Part shown: one piece after another, positions 1 to 8,654 of the stretch
Position numbering within the stretch: the stretch's first letter is position 1
Layout: every line of letters starts with the position of its first letter
NCBI GenBank assembly: GCA_947652375.1
Contig: CANTCS010000007.1
Location: 1 to 55,013 of the forward strand
Direction of reading: 5' to 3'
From: an uncultured Mollicutes bacterium
GTDB taxonomy: Bacteria > Bacillota_I > Bacilli_A > RF39 > UBA660
Length of the DNA: 55,013 nt
The notes under the pieces: model-generated
Seen by the model: only the letters and a program-made list of their open reading frames with translations
Databases searched by the model: none
What the model was told of the DNA's origin: nothing
Made by a program: the position numbers and the translations under genes

Positions 1-38
1 TACTGACATTTTCTCAAAATGATTTTACTGACATTTTC
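1..38. repeat. Tandem 13-bp direct repeat at window edge
   Basis: TACTGACATTTTC occurs at 1-13 and again, identically, at 26-38; a partial TTGACAT follows near 48. Closely spaced repeats of this kind are found at the ends of some insertion sequences (IS21 family, for example), so the window may start just inside or beside the end of a mobile element. No transposase is visible here, so the assignment is a guess. Confidence 0.4.
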
Positions 39-726
39 AAGAAATTTTGACATAATTAAAATTGTGTACATATCAAGACTCTTTATCAAAACTCTTTCTA
101 AAGTAGTAAATTAGTAGTAAAATAACTTTAAATTCTTGTATATTTGCCTTAAAATAAGGGCTTTTAATCAAAAACTAAACTTTTAATAAAAAAGTTCTTT
201 TCTTCAATTTTATCTCTCCTTTCTTTTTCAAGATTGGATTGGAGGTCGACACTCACATCAAATGTTCTTAATAAAATCAAACAGATACATTTTTTGTTAA
301 AAATATTTAAAAGTATATTATACTATATTTAGTGAATAGTTCTTATATCAATTTTCATTGGTAAAGTTGTAGATAACTTCTCCAACAGCACAAGATTGTA
401 GAAATATATAATTTTAGGAAATGATTATAAAATATTAATATCGAAATCTTTAAAAGATTATGGTGAAGAAGTGTTAAAATACTCTAAAAATAATCTCAAA
501 GAATATCTATTCTTTTTTAAAAAAGTATAATTTAGAATGAAAAAGTTATTAAACGTCTTTCTTTAGGGCATCATAATATTAGTAGACTTACTTTGTTTTA
601 ATATGCCTAAAATTAGGGATGAAATATTTATAGAAGTCTAATTGATTTATGTCAATTTAGGAAACACAATCATATATTGTCTAGGAGTTTCATATAATAT
701 CATATCAATAATAGGTGGTTTTATTT
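39..726. other. Gene-poor stretch with eroded coding traces
   Basis: No intact gene is visible. An open stretch at 402-530 (+) encodes about 42 residues with a protein-like composition (it includes SKSLKDYGEEVLKYSK), but it follows an in-frame TAG and has no start codon or ribosome binding site. It reads like the decayed tail of a gene. The remainder is A+T-rich without recognisable elements. Confidence 0.4.
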
Positions 727-2220
727 ATGAATAAAAATTTTATAGTTAAATTACAAACAGAAAAATATATAATTGGAAGTTTTGATGCCTATCTAAATAG
801 ATCAAAAAAATTAATAAAAGAAAATTCTAATCTTTCAGATGAAGAGGTAGATATAATTATAAAAAGTATGCCAACTACTTATAGAGCAGCTATAACTGAT
901 AAAAACGAGCATTTTATTGGGTATATTGGATTGTTTAATGTAGATGCTAAAAACAATATTTCATCTATACGACTTGAAGTAAATAATAATTTAGAACAGA
1001 ATGATAAAAATGAAATATTAAATGAATTCAAGAAATATTTGTTTGAATCATTAAATATAAATTATATAGAAGAGTTTATTTATAAATCAAAGAAATCAAC
1101 AGAAATTAAAAAAATGAATGTAATTCCTAAAAGTAATATTATTATTCCTAACAAATTTTTAGTACCAGGAATATCTGAAGAAACTTTGGAAAAATTTTCA
1201 GAAAGTTATTCAATTCCTAAATTACAAATGCCATTTACAATAAAAAGCAATAATAGAGTTATTGGAATAGTAGGATTAAGTAATTTAATTTGGCCAAATA
1301 AAAGAGCTAATTTAAAAATATTCTTAGACAAAAATTTAGGTACTGATATATCTAATGAATTATCTGGGTATATAATTGATGATTATGTTAATTATGTTCA
1401 TGAATCAAATATTCATAACATAACAATCTCAGTTAATGGAAGTAATCAGACCATGTTAGAAATTTTAAATAATACTAATATGAATTATTATGGACAAATT
1501 CCATTCAGTGCCATTAATGATGAAAGACTTGAATCAAGTTTAATGTTTCAACATATTCCAAATATGAAAAAAGATAATGGAATTATTATTCCTAATAATA
1601 AATCGGTTTCTCTCTCATCATTAGATACAGAAAAGAAAGAAATAGCTGAACAAATTGAATTAAGCAATGGGTTTAAATTAGTATCTCCCAAATTATTTGA
1701 AGACACAGAGATGGACTCTAATCAAATTTTAGAAGATCATATTAAAGCAATGCAAAATAGAGAAGAATTTTCAATTCCATTAGGTGAAGATAAATATATA
1801 TTACAAAAGGGTAATGGGAATTATGGTATTTCTAAGGCAATGATGAATTATAGTTATATTTTATTAGACGAAAATAATAACTATTCTGGATATATTAACA
1901 TTTTAAGAAATAATGCTAATGGCAAAAATGCAGAAATTGAAATTGGTATCGATCCAAAATTACAACACAAAGGACTAGGAACAATAGTTATTAATAGTTT
2001 TTATGATGAACTTTTTTCAATTGGATATGCAAGTGTAACTAGTGCAGTATTTGAATTTAACAATCCTTCAATCAAACTACATGAAAAAGTTGCTGAATTA
2101 AATGGTATAAGACTTGACGCTTATTATATTAATGGAAAATTATGGGATATGAATTTTTATTCTAAAATCAATAATTCACTTAAAGAGGAATCAAAAGTTA
2201 AGTATAAATCTAAACATTAG
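727..2220 (+). CDS. Three-module GNAT-like acetyltransferase
   Basis: A 497-residue protein. The C-terminal module (about residues 365-485) is a clear GNAT acetyltransferase: strands around SGYINILR and EIEIGIDP lead into the acetyl-CoA pyrophosphate loop QHKGLGT, then a late NNPSIKLHEKV segment. Two earlier segments (about 50-125 and 165-250) have similar strand-loop patterns (FIGYIGLF, VIGIVGLS) but no Q/RxxGxG loop, so they look like degenerate GNAT copies. The ATG at 727 is preferred to the upstream GTG at 715 because AGGTGG at 713-718 is well spaced for it. The substrate is unknown. It stands alone in poorly coding flanks. The GNAT call is firm for the C-terminus and inferred for the rest. 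Confidence 0.75.
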   Translation: MNKNFIVKLQTEKYIIGSFDAYLNRSKKLIKENSNLSDEEVDIIIKSMPTTYRAAITDKNEHFIGYIGLFNVDAKNNISSIRLEVNNNLEQNDKNEILNEFKKYLFESLNINYIEEFIYKSKKSTEIKKMNVIPKSNIIIPNKFLVPGISEETLEKFSESYSIPKLQMPFTIKSNNRVIGIVGLSNLIWPNKRANLKIFLDKNLGTDISNELSGYIIDDYVNYVHESNIHNITISVNGSNQTMLEILNNTNMNYYGQIPFSAINDERLESSLMFQHIPNMKKDNGIIIPNNKSVSLSSLDTEKKEIAEQIELSNGFKLVSPKLFEDTEMDSNQILEDHIKAMQNREEFSIPLGEDKYILQKGNGNYGISKAMMNYSYILLDENNNYSGYINILRNNANGKNAEIEIGIDPKLQHKGLGTIVINSFYDELFSIGYASVTSAVFEFNNPSIKLHEKVAELNGIRLDAYYINGKLWDMNFYSKINNSLKEESKVKYKSKH

Positions 2221-2420
2221 AAAATTTATATCTAATAAAAGATTTGTTAATAAATTCTCTAAATAAAAAGAATAAAATTATTTAAAATTACTTTGAATTC
2301 ATTAATAATTATAGTTAAAATTCATAAAAAATTATATTTTAATTCCTTAAAGTGAAAAAGTTGAGGATATTCATTGTCGCCTCGTTATGATAAAAAACAG
2401 AAATTAATAAACGAGAAATT

Positions 2421-2445
2421 ACTAACTAGAAATAGTTAGTTTTTT
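2421..2445 (+). terminator. Rho-independent terminator
   Basis: ACTAACT (2421-2427) pairs with AGTTAGT (2434-2440) across a 6-nt loop and is followed by a run of T. It lies 200 bp past the GNAT gene, so it may end that transcript or a vanished gene. Confidence 0.6.
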
Positions 2446-2810
2446 ATACTTAAGAAAGTAAGACTGATAAGTTATGTTAAAATAAATTAAAAATCACAAA
2501 TAATAAATATAAATAATATTATTTTATGGATAGATTAATGGAATGACATAAGTTAATTTGGTAAAATTAGTTATAATGATTCATAGAATTTTTATGTTTG
2601 ACGATGTAATTAATAACTATCAGAGAGATATTTTTTTAAATAAAAAAGCTTTAGAAAAAGAAATTCATAAAGTCTTTGTAGTTACAACAAATCTAAAAAG
2701 TTTTAAATATGAATATTAGAAGATGAAAAATTTTTAAGAGAATACCAGGATTACCAATTGGAATTTATGTCTCTCGACTAAAAACATTTGTACCACTCAA
2801 GCCCTTACTA

Positions 2811-2819
2811 TGTTATAAT
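2811..2819 (+). promoter_or_regulatory. Extended -10 promoter
   Basis: TGT-TATAAT forms a consensus extended -10, 25 bp ahead of the next start codon. There is no good -35 at the usual distance (TTGTAC at 2788 is 20 bp away), which extended -10 promoters tolerate. Confidence 0.6.
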
Positions 2820-2843
2820 AAAGTAATTGAGGAGAATTACTTT

Positions 2844-4070
2844 ATGAAAGAAGAGTTTCACAGGACAATCAAAGAATTAAAAGAAGAGATTCAAAAGAAT
2901 AATGAACAAATTAAAATAAGTGAAAAGAGAAAAAGAAAGGCCAAAAATAACCAATTTGAAGAAAAGTTTACAAAAACTTTAGGTTCATCTTTGCTACCAT
3001 ATTTAGGTTTTTTAATTTTATCTGAAGAATTAACAAAAAATGGAATTATGTTACGTTTAATAGAAATTATTCCAGTAAAAAGTTTTCCTTTTATTATCGT
3101 AGGTAGTTCCTTATGTATAGGAACTTTAATAAGGAAAATATTTGAACAGAAATTCAAAATAAAAGAAGCTTTAAAAGCATCAACAACTGCTAAAAATCAA
3201 TCAGAAAAAATTCAAGAAGAAGTAAAATATACAATAGAATTGGAAAAAGCTAAAAATAGAAATAAAGCTATTCAGCAATCAATAAATTCATTAAGTTCAA
3301 ATCTAGCTGTTTCAAATTTTTTATCTATTAAGTATGATATCAACGATAAAAATAAACAACTAACTGAGGAGAATGCCAAAAAAAGAGTAGAAGTACTTTC
3401 TGTACTATTAAAAGATAAATTTACTGAGTTAGATGTTTTAACTATTCAAAAAATTTTACATGAAAAATTTTGGAGAATAAGATCAACTAGTCAAAAAATA
3501 ATAGATATTATTATTTTTGGAATGATGGGTGGACTTTTTACAATGACTTATGGTGAATTGCCAATTTTAGTATTGAAAGATTTTATACCATCTTTGAGCA
3601 CAGCACATTTATTTACACCATTTTTTGTTGGAGCAACTGTAGTTAGTGGATATATGATAAAAAGAAATAAAGATTATTTGAATGCTTTCAAAAATCTGAA
3701 TAATGAATTAGGTAAAAATTCAATATCAAATAGAACAAAGGAATTAAATGAAGAACAACAAGCTCTTAATTCTAAAATTGAGAATAAAATAAGAAAAATT
3801 AGTATTATAATTTCAAAATTACAAGAACAAAAAAGATTTATAGAATCAATTTTAGAAAATAGTACAGAAAAAGTTAAAACAATAGACTCAACCATAGTAA
3901 AAAAACAATCTTTTGAATCAACGAAAAAAAATGCTGCGGTTGAATATAATCAAGAAAATTTGATGCCATCCTATGAAGATATATTTACAGAAGTAAAAAA
4001 ATTAGAAATGGAAACTAAAGGGCATTCATTAGTTTTGAGAAGAAATTTTAAAACTACTCAAAATTTATAA
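2844..4070 (+). CDS. Coiled-coil membrane protein, unknown function
   Basis: A 408-residue protein not assigned to a named family. Residues 1-45 are highly charged and helical. Hydrophobic segments lie at about 48-62 and 80-97, a long charged coiled-coil-like region covers about 100-215, a second hydrophobic pair lies at about 222-245 and 253-270, and a further coiled coil and polar tail run to the end. The layout suggests two membrane hairpins with cytoplasmic helical arms, as in proteins that scaffold or shape membranes, but no catalytic motif is visible. TTGAGGAGAATTACTTT gives a strong ribosome binding site, and a good extended -10 precedes it. It appears to be monocistronic. Confidence 0.65.
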   Translation: MKEEFHRTIKELKEEIQKNNEQIKISEKRKRKAKNNQFEEKFTKTLGSSLLPYLGFLILSEELTKNGIMLRLIEIIPVKSFPFIIVGSSLCIGTLIRKIFEQKFKIKEALKASTTAKNQSEKIQEEVKYTIELEKAKNRNKAIQQSINSLSSNLAVSNFLSIKYDINDKNKQLTEENAKKRVEVLSVLLKDKFTELDVLTIQKILHEKFWRIRSTSQKIIDIIIFGMMGGLFTMTYGELPILVLKDFIPSLSTAHLFTPFFVGATVVSGYMIKRNKDYLNAFKNLNNELGKNSISNRTKELNEEQQALNSKIENKIRKISIIISKLQEQKRFIESILENSTEKVKTIDSTIVKKQSFESTKKNAAVEYNQENLMPSYEDIFTEVKKLEMETKGHSLVLRRNFKTTQNL

Positions 4071-4159
4071 AAAACTGAAAATGTGTTTCTATTTCGTAAA
4101 TCATAGTTTGTTTTAAATTAAATATAAAAATGGACATAAATAAAAATATATATTATTTA

Positions 4160-4197
4160 TAAATAGAGAAAATGGAGGAAAAAATATGAGTAAAAAA
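4160..4197 (+). repeat. Duplicated leader and start region, copy 1
   Basis: This 38-nt stretch, including the GGAGG site, the ATG and the codons for MSKK, is repeated at 4620-4657 with a single mismatch (G4168 versus A4628). It marks two adjacent genes with unrelated bodies but a shared 5' end. Confidence 0.8.
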
Positions 4198-4539
4198 ATA
4201 TGTAATTCAAATATTAAACCACAACAGAAAGCCTATAATTTGGAAACTGAAAATCAACTCAATGCTAAGTTGGAAACTCTAAAAGACAAAATTAACAACT
4301 GCCCCAAAGACTTTTATGCAAAGATAATTAATGTTCTAACTTCACAAGAAAGAGAATATTTAAGAGAACTAATAGATAATAAAAGCTGTAGCAATTGTTC
4401 TAATCAAAGTTGTAGAATTGAACAATATGAAAAAATTGGATTAGATGAATTTGGAAATCCACAAGGAAGTAATTGTTTAAGTTGGAACAATGATGAGTTA
4501 ATTGTTAAACAATTAATTCTAAAACAAAACAAATTTTAA
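4186..4539 (+). CDS. Small cysteine-rich protein, unknown function
   Basis: A 117-residue soluble protein with no name I can give. The N-terminal half is helical and charged. The C-terminal half has a cysteine cluster, SCSNCSNQSCR, at about residues 66-76 and another Cys about 28 residues on in GSNCLSW, together enough to bind one metal ion such as zinc. Ribosome binding site TGGAGG lies 8 bp ahead of the ATG. The upstream leader is nearly the same as that of the next gene, so the two probably share expression signals. Metal binding is inference from cysteine spacing. Confidence 0.6.
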   Translation: MSKKICNSNIKPQQKAYNLETENQLNAKLETLKDKINNCPKDFYAKIINVLTSQEREYLRELIDNKSCSNCSNQSCRIEQYEKIGLDEFGNPQGSNCLSWNNDELIVKQLILKQNKF

Positions 4540-4619
4540 AAACATTGAAATAAAATAACAACTTTTTAAATAAAACATATAAATAAATATTGAAGTAATT
4601 AGTAATATATGTTATTTTA

Positions 4620-4657
4620 TAAATAGAAAAAATGGAGGAAAAAATATGAGTAAAAAA
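4620..4657 (+). repeat. Duplicated leader and start region, copy 2
   Basis: This is the second copy of the 38-nt leader also found at 4160-4197, with one mismatch. It covers the ribosome binding site and first codons of the PH-like gene. Confidence 0.8.
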
Positions 4658-4990
4658 GTATTTGAATTAAATGAAAATGAGAAAATGTTTGCAAGTAAAA
4701 TATCTGGGGATTGTTGGAAGATGCCAAAATTTAGTATTAATAGACAAGTTTCTGGTAAATATTATTTTACTGATAAACGTATAGCCTTTTTAGCAACTGG
4801 TTTAATTGGAACAGAAAGTGTGAGTTGGGAAATTGATATGAAAGATATATCGTCAGTAAAAAAATGTTTAACACCACCATTCTTTCCATTTGGAATTTTA
4901 ATTAAAATGAAAAATGGCGATAAATATAAATTATCTATTCTTAAAAGAAATAAATATTTTGAATGGATTTCTGCTCAAATAAATGAATAA
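4646..4990 (+). CDS. GRAM/bacterial PH-like domain protein
   Basis: A 114-residue protein that is essentially a single small beta-rich domain. The order of elements fits the GRAM/bacterial PH fold: YYFTDKRIAFLATG (the strand pair typical of GRAM domains), WEIDMKDISSVKK, then FGILIKMKNGDKYKLSI and a C-terminal helix. No signal peptide or membrane segment is seen. Such domains usually bind membranes or partner proteins. The start is fixed by GGAGG 8 bp upstream, in a leader shared with the preceding gene. Function beyond the fold is unknown. Confidence 0.65.
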   Translation: MSKKVFELNENEKMFASKISGDCWKMPKFSINRQVSGKYYFTDKRIAFLATGLIGTESVSWEIDMKDISSVKKCLTPPFFPFGILIKMKNGDKYKLSILKRNKYFEWISAQINE

Positions 4991-5052
4991 ATTTTAAAAT
5001 TAGAAATGAGAGTAAGATTTATTTTAAAAATATAGAAAGAGTGTACTTTATT

Positions 5053-6177
5053 ATGAATATATATGATTATATAGATGAATTTGGAGTTTATTCATTTGAA
5101 GAACAAGAAATAAATGAAGTGGATAGCGCTATCTTTGCATTTTTGTCATATGCTAATTTTAATAATATTTTTGATTTTCCTAAAATGACAATCAATGAAA
5201 TTGGTAGGAAGCATCTTGGAATTCATTCTAAACAAGAAGTTAATGTTATCGCCGTAAGAGATGGGAATAATCTTTTAAAATATATAAAAGATACTAAACG
5301 TTATAAAAACTGCATTGTTTCTAATTATAAATATGAAGGAAATGATGATGTTCAATTCGGAGTAATTGCCATTGAGTATAAAAAAAATGAAGTTTATATC
5401 TCTTTTGAGGGAACAAATGAATTATTAAGTGGTTGGAAAGAAAATTTTCATCTTACTTATGAATTTCCAACTAAATCTCATCAAATGGCAATTAATTATT
5501 TAAATAGAAACTTTACTTTTTCGTATAAAAAACTTATAATTGGAGGTCATTCTAAAGGAGGGAATCTTGCATTAGTAGCTGCAATGAATGCCAATTATTT
5601 TGTTAAAAATAGAATTATGAAAATTTATAATTTTGATGGGCCCGGCTTACTAGAAAACGAATTAAACTCTAAAAATTTCAAAAGTATCTTACATAAATAT
5701 ATTCAAATTATACCTGACTATTCTGTTGTTGGTTTATTATTAGAAAATGAAAACACAATTGTTGTAAAAGCTAATAATAAAACGGCTTTCTCTCATAATA
5801 TTTATTATTGGCAGGTTGATAAAACACAATTTGTACGAAGCAAATTAAGTGTTTCTTCCAAAGCATTAAAAAAAGATATTGATGCTTGGATGAACAAATA
5901 TTCTGAGCAAGAGAAAATTGCATTCATTGATAATCTTGAAAATATATGTCAAAAAACTCAAGTAAAAAGTTTGCTAGAATTTAAAAGTAAAAAGACAAAA
6001 ATATTAGATTTTATATATGAATCAAAAGAATTAAGTGAAAATAGTAAAAAAATATTAATGGATTTTATAATCATATTTTTAAAAAGCTTAAATAATATTA
6101 CTAAGGAAGAAATCAAACAATTTATAAACAAAAAAATAAAATTACCAAAGATTTTAAAAAAAGAAAAATTAGATTAA
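5053..6177 (+). CDS. Mbeg1-like lipase/hydrolase (DUF2974)
   Basis: A 374-residue alpha/beta-hydrolase. The nucleophile elbow is GGHSKGGN with Ser167, following the strand KKLIIGG. The N-terminal MNIYDYIDEFG and the later IYNFDGPG and SHNIYYW segments match the DUF2974/Mbeg1-like family common in Bacillota. The C-terminal 100 residues are helical and lysine-rich. There is no signal peptide, so a cytoplasmic role is likely, and the substrate is unknown. The GTG at 5041 is a poorer start than the ATG at 5053, which fits the family N-terminus. A U-tailed hairpin follows the stop. Confidence 0.75.
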   Translation: MNIYDYIDEFGVYSFEEQEINEVDSAIFAFLSYANFNNIFDFPKMTINEIGRKHLGIHSKQEVNVIAVRDGNNLLKYIKDTKRYKNCIVSNYKYEGNDDVQFGVIAIEYKKNEVYISFEGTNELLSGWKENFHLTYEFPTKSHQMAINYLNRNFTFSYKKLIIGGHSKGGNLALVAAMNANYFVKNRIMKIYNFDGPGLLENELNSKNFKSILHKYIQIIPDYSVVGLLLENENTIVVKANNKTAFSHNIYYWQVDKTQFVRSKLSVSSKALKKDIDAWMNKYSEQEKIAFIDNLENICQKTQVKSLLEFKSKKTKILDFIYESKELSENSKKILMDFIIIFLKSLNNITKEEIKQFINKKIKLPKILKKEKLD

Positions 6178-6204
6178 ATAAACAAAAAATTAACATATAT
6201 TACT

Positions 6205-6237
6205 ACTTCTAATCGTAAAATAGTTTAGAAGTTTTTA
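6205..6237 (+). terminator. Rho-independent terminator
   Basis: ACTTCTAA (6205-6212) pairs with TTAGAAGT (6225-6232), followed by TTTTT. It ends the hydrolase transcript. Confidence 0.7.
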
Positions 6238-6251
6238 TTTTATTTTTTATG

Positions 6252-6260
6252 TGTTATTAT
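6252..6260 (+). promoter_or_regulatory. Extended -10 promoter
   Basis: TGT-TATTAT lies 24 bp upstream of the MBL gene start and just past the preceding terminator. There is no clear -35. Confidence 0.45.
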
Positions 6261-6283
6261 ATATAAAGAATGGAGAATAAAAA

Positions 6284-7207
6284 ATGAAAATTAAAAATAG
6301 AGAAAAATTATTAGAAATAGTATTAGGAGTTTTATTAATATTTGGAATCTTTATGTATGAAAACCATTTTAATAAATTTGATGAAAATATTCAAATGCGT
6401 AAAGAAAATGATACAAAACAAGTAATAAATTTGAGTGAGAATAGCAAATTAAAAATTTATTTTATTGATGTAGGGCAAGCCGATTGTATCCTTATAGATA
6501 ATAATCAAGAATATGCTTTAATAGATGCTGGAAATAATAATGATGGAAAAAAAATAGTTGAATTTTTAAATTCCCTAGGAGTTAACAATTTTAAATACGT
6601 AATCGGAACTCATGCACACGAGGATCATATTGGAGGTATGGATGATATTATAAAAAATTTTTCAATTGAACATTTTTTTATGCCTGATGTAATTACTACC
6701 ACAAAAACATATGAAGATGTTTTAGATGCTTTAGAGGAGAAAAAATTAAAATATGAAACACCAGAAATTGATTCTACTTTTTCTTTAGCTGAAACAAAAT
6801 TTAAAGTCATATATATTGGAAAAGATAAAGAAGACTTGAATGATACCTCCATTGTTTTAAAAGCTACATATGGTGATACTTCTTATTTATTTACAGGAGA
6901 TGCTACTAATAAAGTTGAAAAAGAAATTTTAAATAAAGATCTTAAAAGTGATGTCTTAAAGGTAGGGCATCATGGCTCTCAATATTCTACGCATGCACAA
7001 TTTTTAAAAAAGATAAATCCTAAATATGCTATTATTCAAGTAGGCAAGAATAACAGTTATTCACATCCTAAAGATGTTACAATAAGAAAATTAGAAAAAA
7101 TTGGAGCTAAAATTTATCGAACTGATCTTGATTCTACAATTTTGCTCTCATCAGATGGTAAAAATATAACTTTTGAAACTATGAAAACTGATACAAATGG
7201 AGATTAA
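6284..7207 (+). CDS. Membrane-anchored ComEC-type MBL-fold hydrolase
   Basis: A 307-residue protein. Residues about 8-24 form a single hydrophobic anchor after a basic start, placing the rest outside the cell. The body is a metallo-beta-lactamase domain of the ComEC/Rec2 C-terminal type: FIDVGQADCILI, the metal motif HAHEDHIGG (His110, His112, Asp114, His115), FTGDA, then KVGHHGSQYSTHAQFL and SYSHP. Such stand-alone proteins resemble the nuclease domain of the competence channel ComEC, so extracellular nucleic-acid or phosphodiester hydrolysis is plausible but unproven. The next gene, 3 bp downstream, is a DUF3006 protein, a regular neighbour of this family. Confidence 0.85.
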   Translation: MKIKNREKLLEIVLGVLLIFGIFMYENHFNKFDENIQMRKENDTKQVINLSENSKLKIYFIDVGQADCILIDNNQEYALIDAGNNNDGKKIVEFLNSLGVNNFKYVIGTHAHEDHIGGMDDIIKNFSIEHFFMPDVITTTKTYEDVLDALEEKKLKYETPEIDSTFSLAETKFKVIYIGKDKEDLNDTSIVLKATYGDTSYLFTGDATNKVEKEILNKDLKSDVLKVGHHGSQYSTHAQFLKKINPKYAIIQVGKNNSYSHPKDVTIRKLEKIGAKIYRTDLDSTILLSSDGKNITFETMKTDTNGD

Positions 7208-7210
7208 AAT

Positions 7211-7423
7211 ATGAAATATGCAGTAGATCAAATTATTGAAAATATAGTCATTTTAGAAAATATTGAAACTTTAGAAAAAAAAGAAATAGAATTATTAAAA
7301 TTACCTAAAGATATACATGAGGGCAGCATTCTAATTAAAGAGAAAAATTATAAAATTGATAAAAAAGAAGAAGCTCTAAGAAGAAGTAAACTTCAAGAGA
7401 AATTAAAAAAATTAAAAAACTAA
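7211..7423 (+). CDS. DUF3006 family protein
   Basis: A 70-residue protein: a short beta-rich segment (KYAVDQIIENIVILEN..., LLKLPKDIHEGSILI) ending in a basic helix (EEALRRSKLQEKLKKL). This is the DUF3006 pattern, whose members sit beside ComEC-type metallo-beta-lactamase genes. Here it starts 3 bp after that gene, so the two are co-translated. Its role is unknown; the fixed pairing suggests that it binds or regulates the hydrolase. Confidence 0.75.
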   Translation: MKYAVDQIIENIVILENIETLEKKEIELLKLPKDIHEGSILIKEKNYKIDKKEEALRRSKLQEKLKKLKN

Positions 7424-7528
7424 ATTAATCATAAACAGTAATTTTGGTTAATTTGGAATTAAAATCAAAAATATTCATATAAATATAAAACTAAAAAACA
7501 AAAGTTTTATATAATAAGTGAGGTAATT

Positions 7529-8131
7529 ATGAAAATAGTTTATGATGATTTTCCAGAAAAAGATGACTTTGATTCATCATATATTAATAGAAATAAATAT
7601 ATTAACAAAAAATTTAATAGATATTATGATTATTTAGAAATAAACGAAGTATATTTTGAAAAATGTGATTTTTCTAAAGCTACATTTCAAGGAATAGACA
7701 TTGATAAAACAGAATTTATTTGTTCTAATTTATCTAATCAAGAATTTCTTAATCATTCTTATCATAAAATTTTATTTAAAAATTGTAACTTAATTGGTAT
7801 AAATTTTGCCGATTCATATTTAGAAGATGTAATTTTTGAAAATTGTAATTTAACTTACAGTAATTTTTCTAAAACAAATTTAAAAAATATAACTTTTAAA
7901 AACTGCAACCTTGAAGAAACATCCTTTAATGAAATTAAATGGAAAAATTTGATATTTTTAGAAAGTGAATTATCTGGAGCAGAATTCCAGAAAACATCAT
8001 TAAAAGGTTTAGATATCACAACTTGTACTATTTCCAATTTAAAAATAGATATCTCAAAAATGCAAGGGCTAATTGTCAATGCTAATCAAGCTCTTTCAAT
8101 TTCAACTGTTTTAGGTTTAATTATTAAATAA
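7529..8131 (+). CDS. Pentapeptide-repeat protein
   Basis: A 200-residue protein built of A(D/N)LxX-type repeats from about residue 35 to 180 (FEKCDFSKATF, FKNCNLIGINF, FENCNLTYSNF, FKNCNLEETSF), which fold into a right-handed quadrilateral helix. The final segment NANQALSISTVLGLIIK resembles the C-terminal dimerisation tail of Qnr/MfpA-like proteins that mimic DNA and protect gyrase. Asn-Cys replaces the usual Ala-Asp at many repeat tips. Whether it touches gyrase is unknown. GTGAGGT gives the ribosome binding site. Confidence 0.8.
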   Translation: MKIVYDDFPEKDDFDSSYINRNKYINKKFNRYYDYLEINEVYFEKCDFSKATFQGIDIDKTEFICSNLSNQEFLNHSYHKILFKNCNLIGINFADSYLEDVIFENCNLTYSNFSKTNLKNITFKNCNLEETSFNEIKWKNLIFLESELSGAEFQKTSLKGLDITTCTISNLKIDISKMQGLIVNANQALSISTVLGLIIK

Positions 8132-8219
8132 TAAACTCACGAAAAAAAGCAAAATTTCTTTTTAATTAAAAATTACATAATCTTTTTCATAAAAGGAAAT
8201 ACCAACAATATTTTAAATC

Positions 8220-8249
8220 AAAAAAATAAAGTCTTAAAATACTTTATTT
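8220..8249 (-). terminator. Terminator overlapping gerC stop
   Basis: On the minus strand AAATAAAGT and ACTTTATTT (8241-8249 and 8224-8232) form a 9-bp stem followed by TTTT. It ends the gerA-gerC operon and includes the stop codon of gerC. Confidence 0.65.
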
Positions 8250-8654
8250 TTTCTTGATTTCTTTTTCAATATCATTTTTAGTATGCTTAATATAATTAGG
8301 ATCTATTTCAAAATAGTCAATAATGTGATTTGATTTAGTACAATTAGTTATAATAAATCTCGCATCCTTATAGAATATCTTTTTTTTACTTTTTTCTTCC
8401 GTTTTTTGATAAGCCTTTTTTAAAGAATTAAAACCATCACTATTATAAATCTTATATTTATAAGAAATTCCTGTATCATCTTTTGTAGGAATAATTTCCT
8501 TCAGATATAATTTATAAGTTTTACCATCACATTCTACTCCAATCCCTTCAACTATCATCAAGTTATTTAACTCTACATATTCAGGGATTTTTATTAAAAA
8601 TAATGCTCCAATAACAATAAAGACACAAAATATTGCTAAAATAACTTTTTTCAT
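8244..8654 (-). CDS. Short GerC-like germination protein
   Basis: A 136-residue protein that matches only the N-terminal domain of Ger(x)C proteins, which normally have about 370 residues: LNNLMIVEGIGVECDG, YKLYLKEIIP and DARFIITNC. Residues 5-21 form a hydrophobic anchor but no lipobox cysteine follows it, unlike classical GerC lipoproteins. Its start overlaps the gerA stop by 4 bp, so the two are translationally coupled. The missing C-terminal part and lipid site suggest a reduced receptor subunit or a degraded gene. The clean stop inside a terminator argues for the short form being stable. Confidence 0.7.
   Translation of the reverse strand: MKKVILAIFCVFIVIGALFLIKIPEYVELNNLMIVEGIGVECDGKTYKLYLKEIIPTKDDTGISYKYKIYNSDGFNSLKKAYQKTEEKSKKKIFYKDARFIITNCTKSNHIIDYFEIDPNYIKHTKNDIEKEIKKK

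Larger units (their letters stand above)
2221..2843. other. Intergenic region with a short orphan ORF
   Basis: This 620-bp gap holds a small terminator near 2421 and an ATG-initiated frame at 2594-2719 (+, 41 codons, MFDDVINNYQRDIFLNKK...) without a ribosome binding site. The peptide composition is protein-like, so it may be a remnant of a truncated gene. The promoter of the next gene lies at the right end. Nothing else is recognised. Confidence 0.35.
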
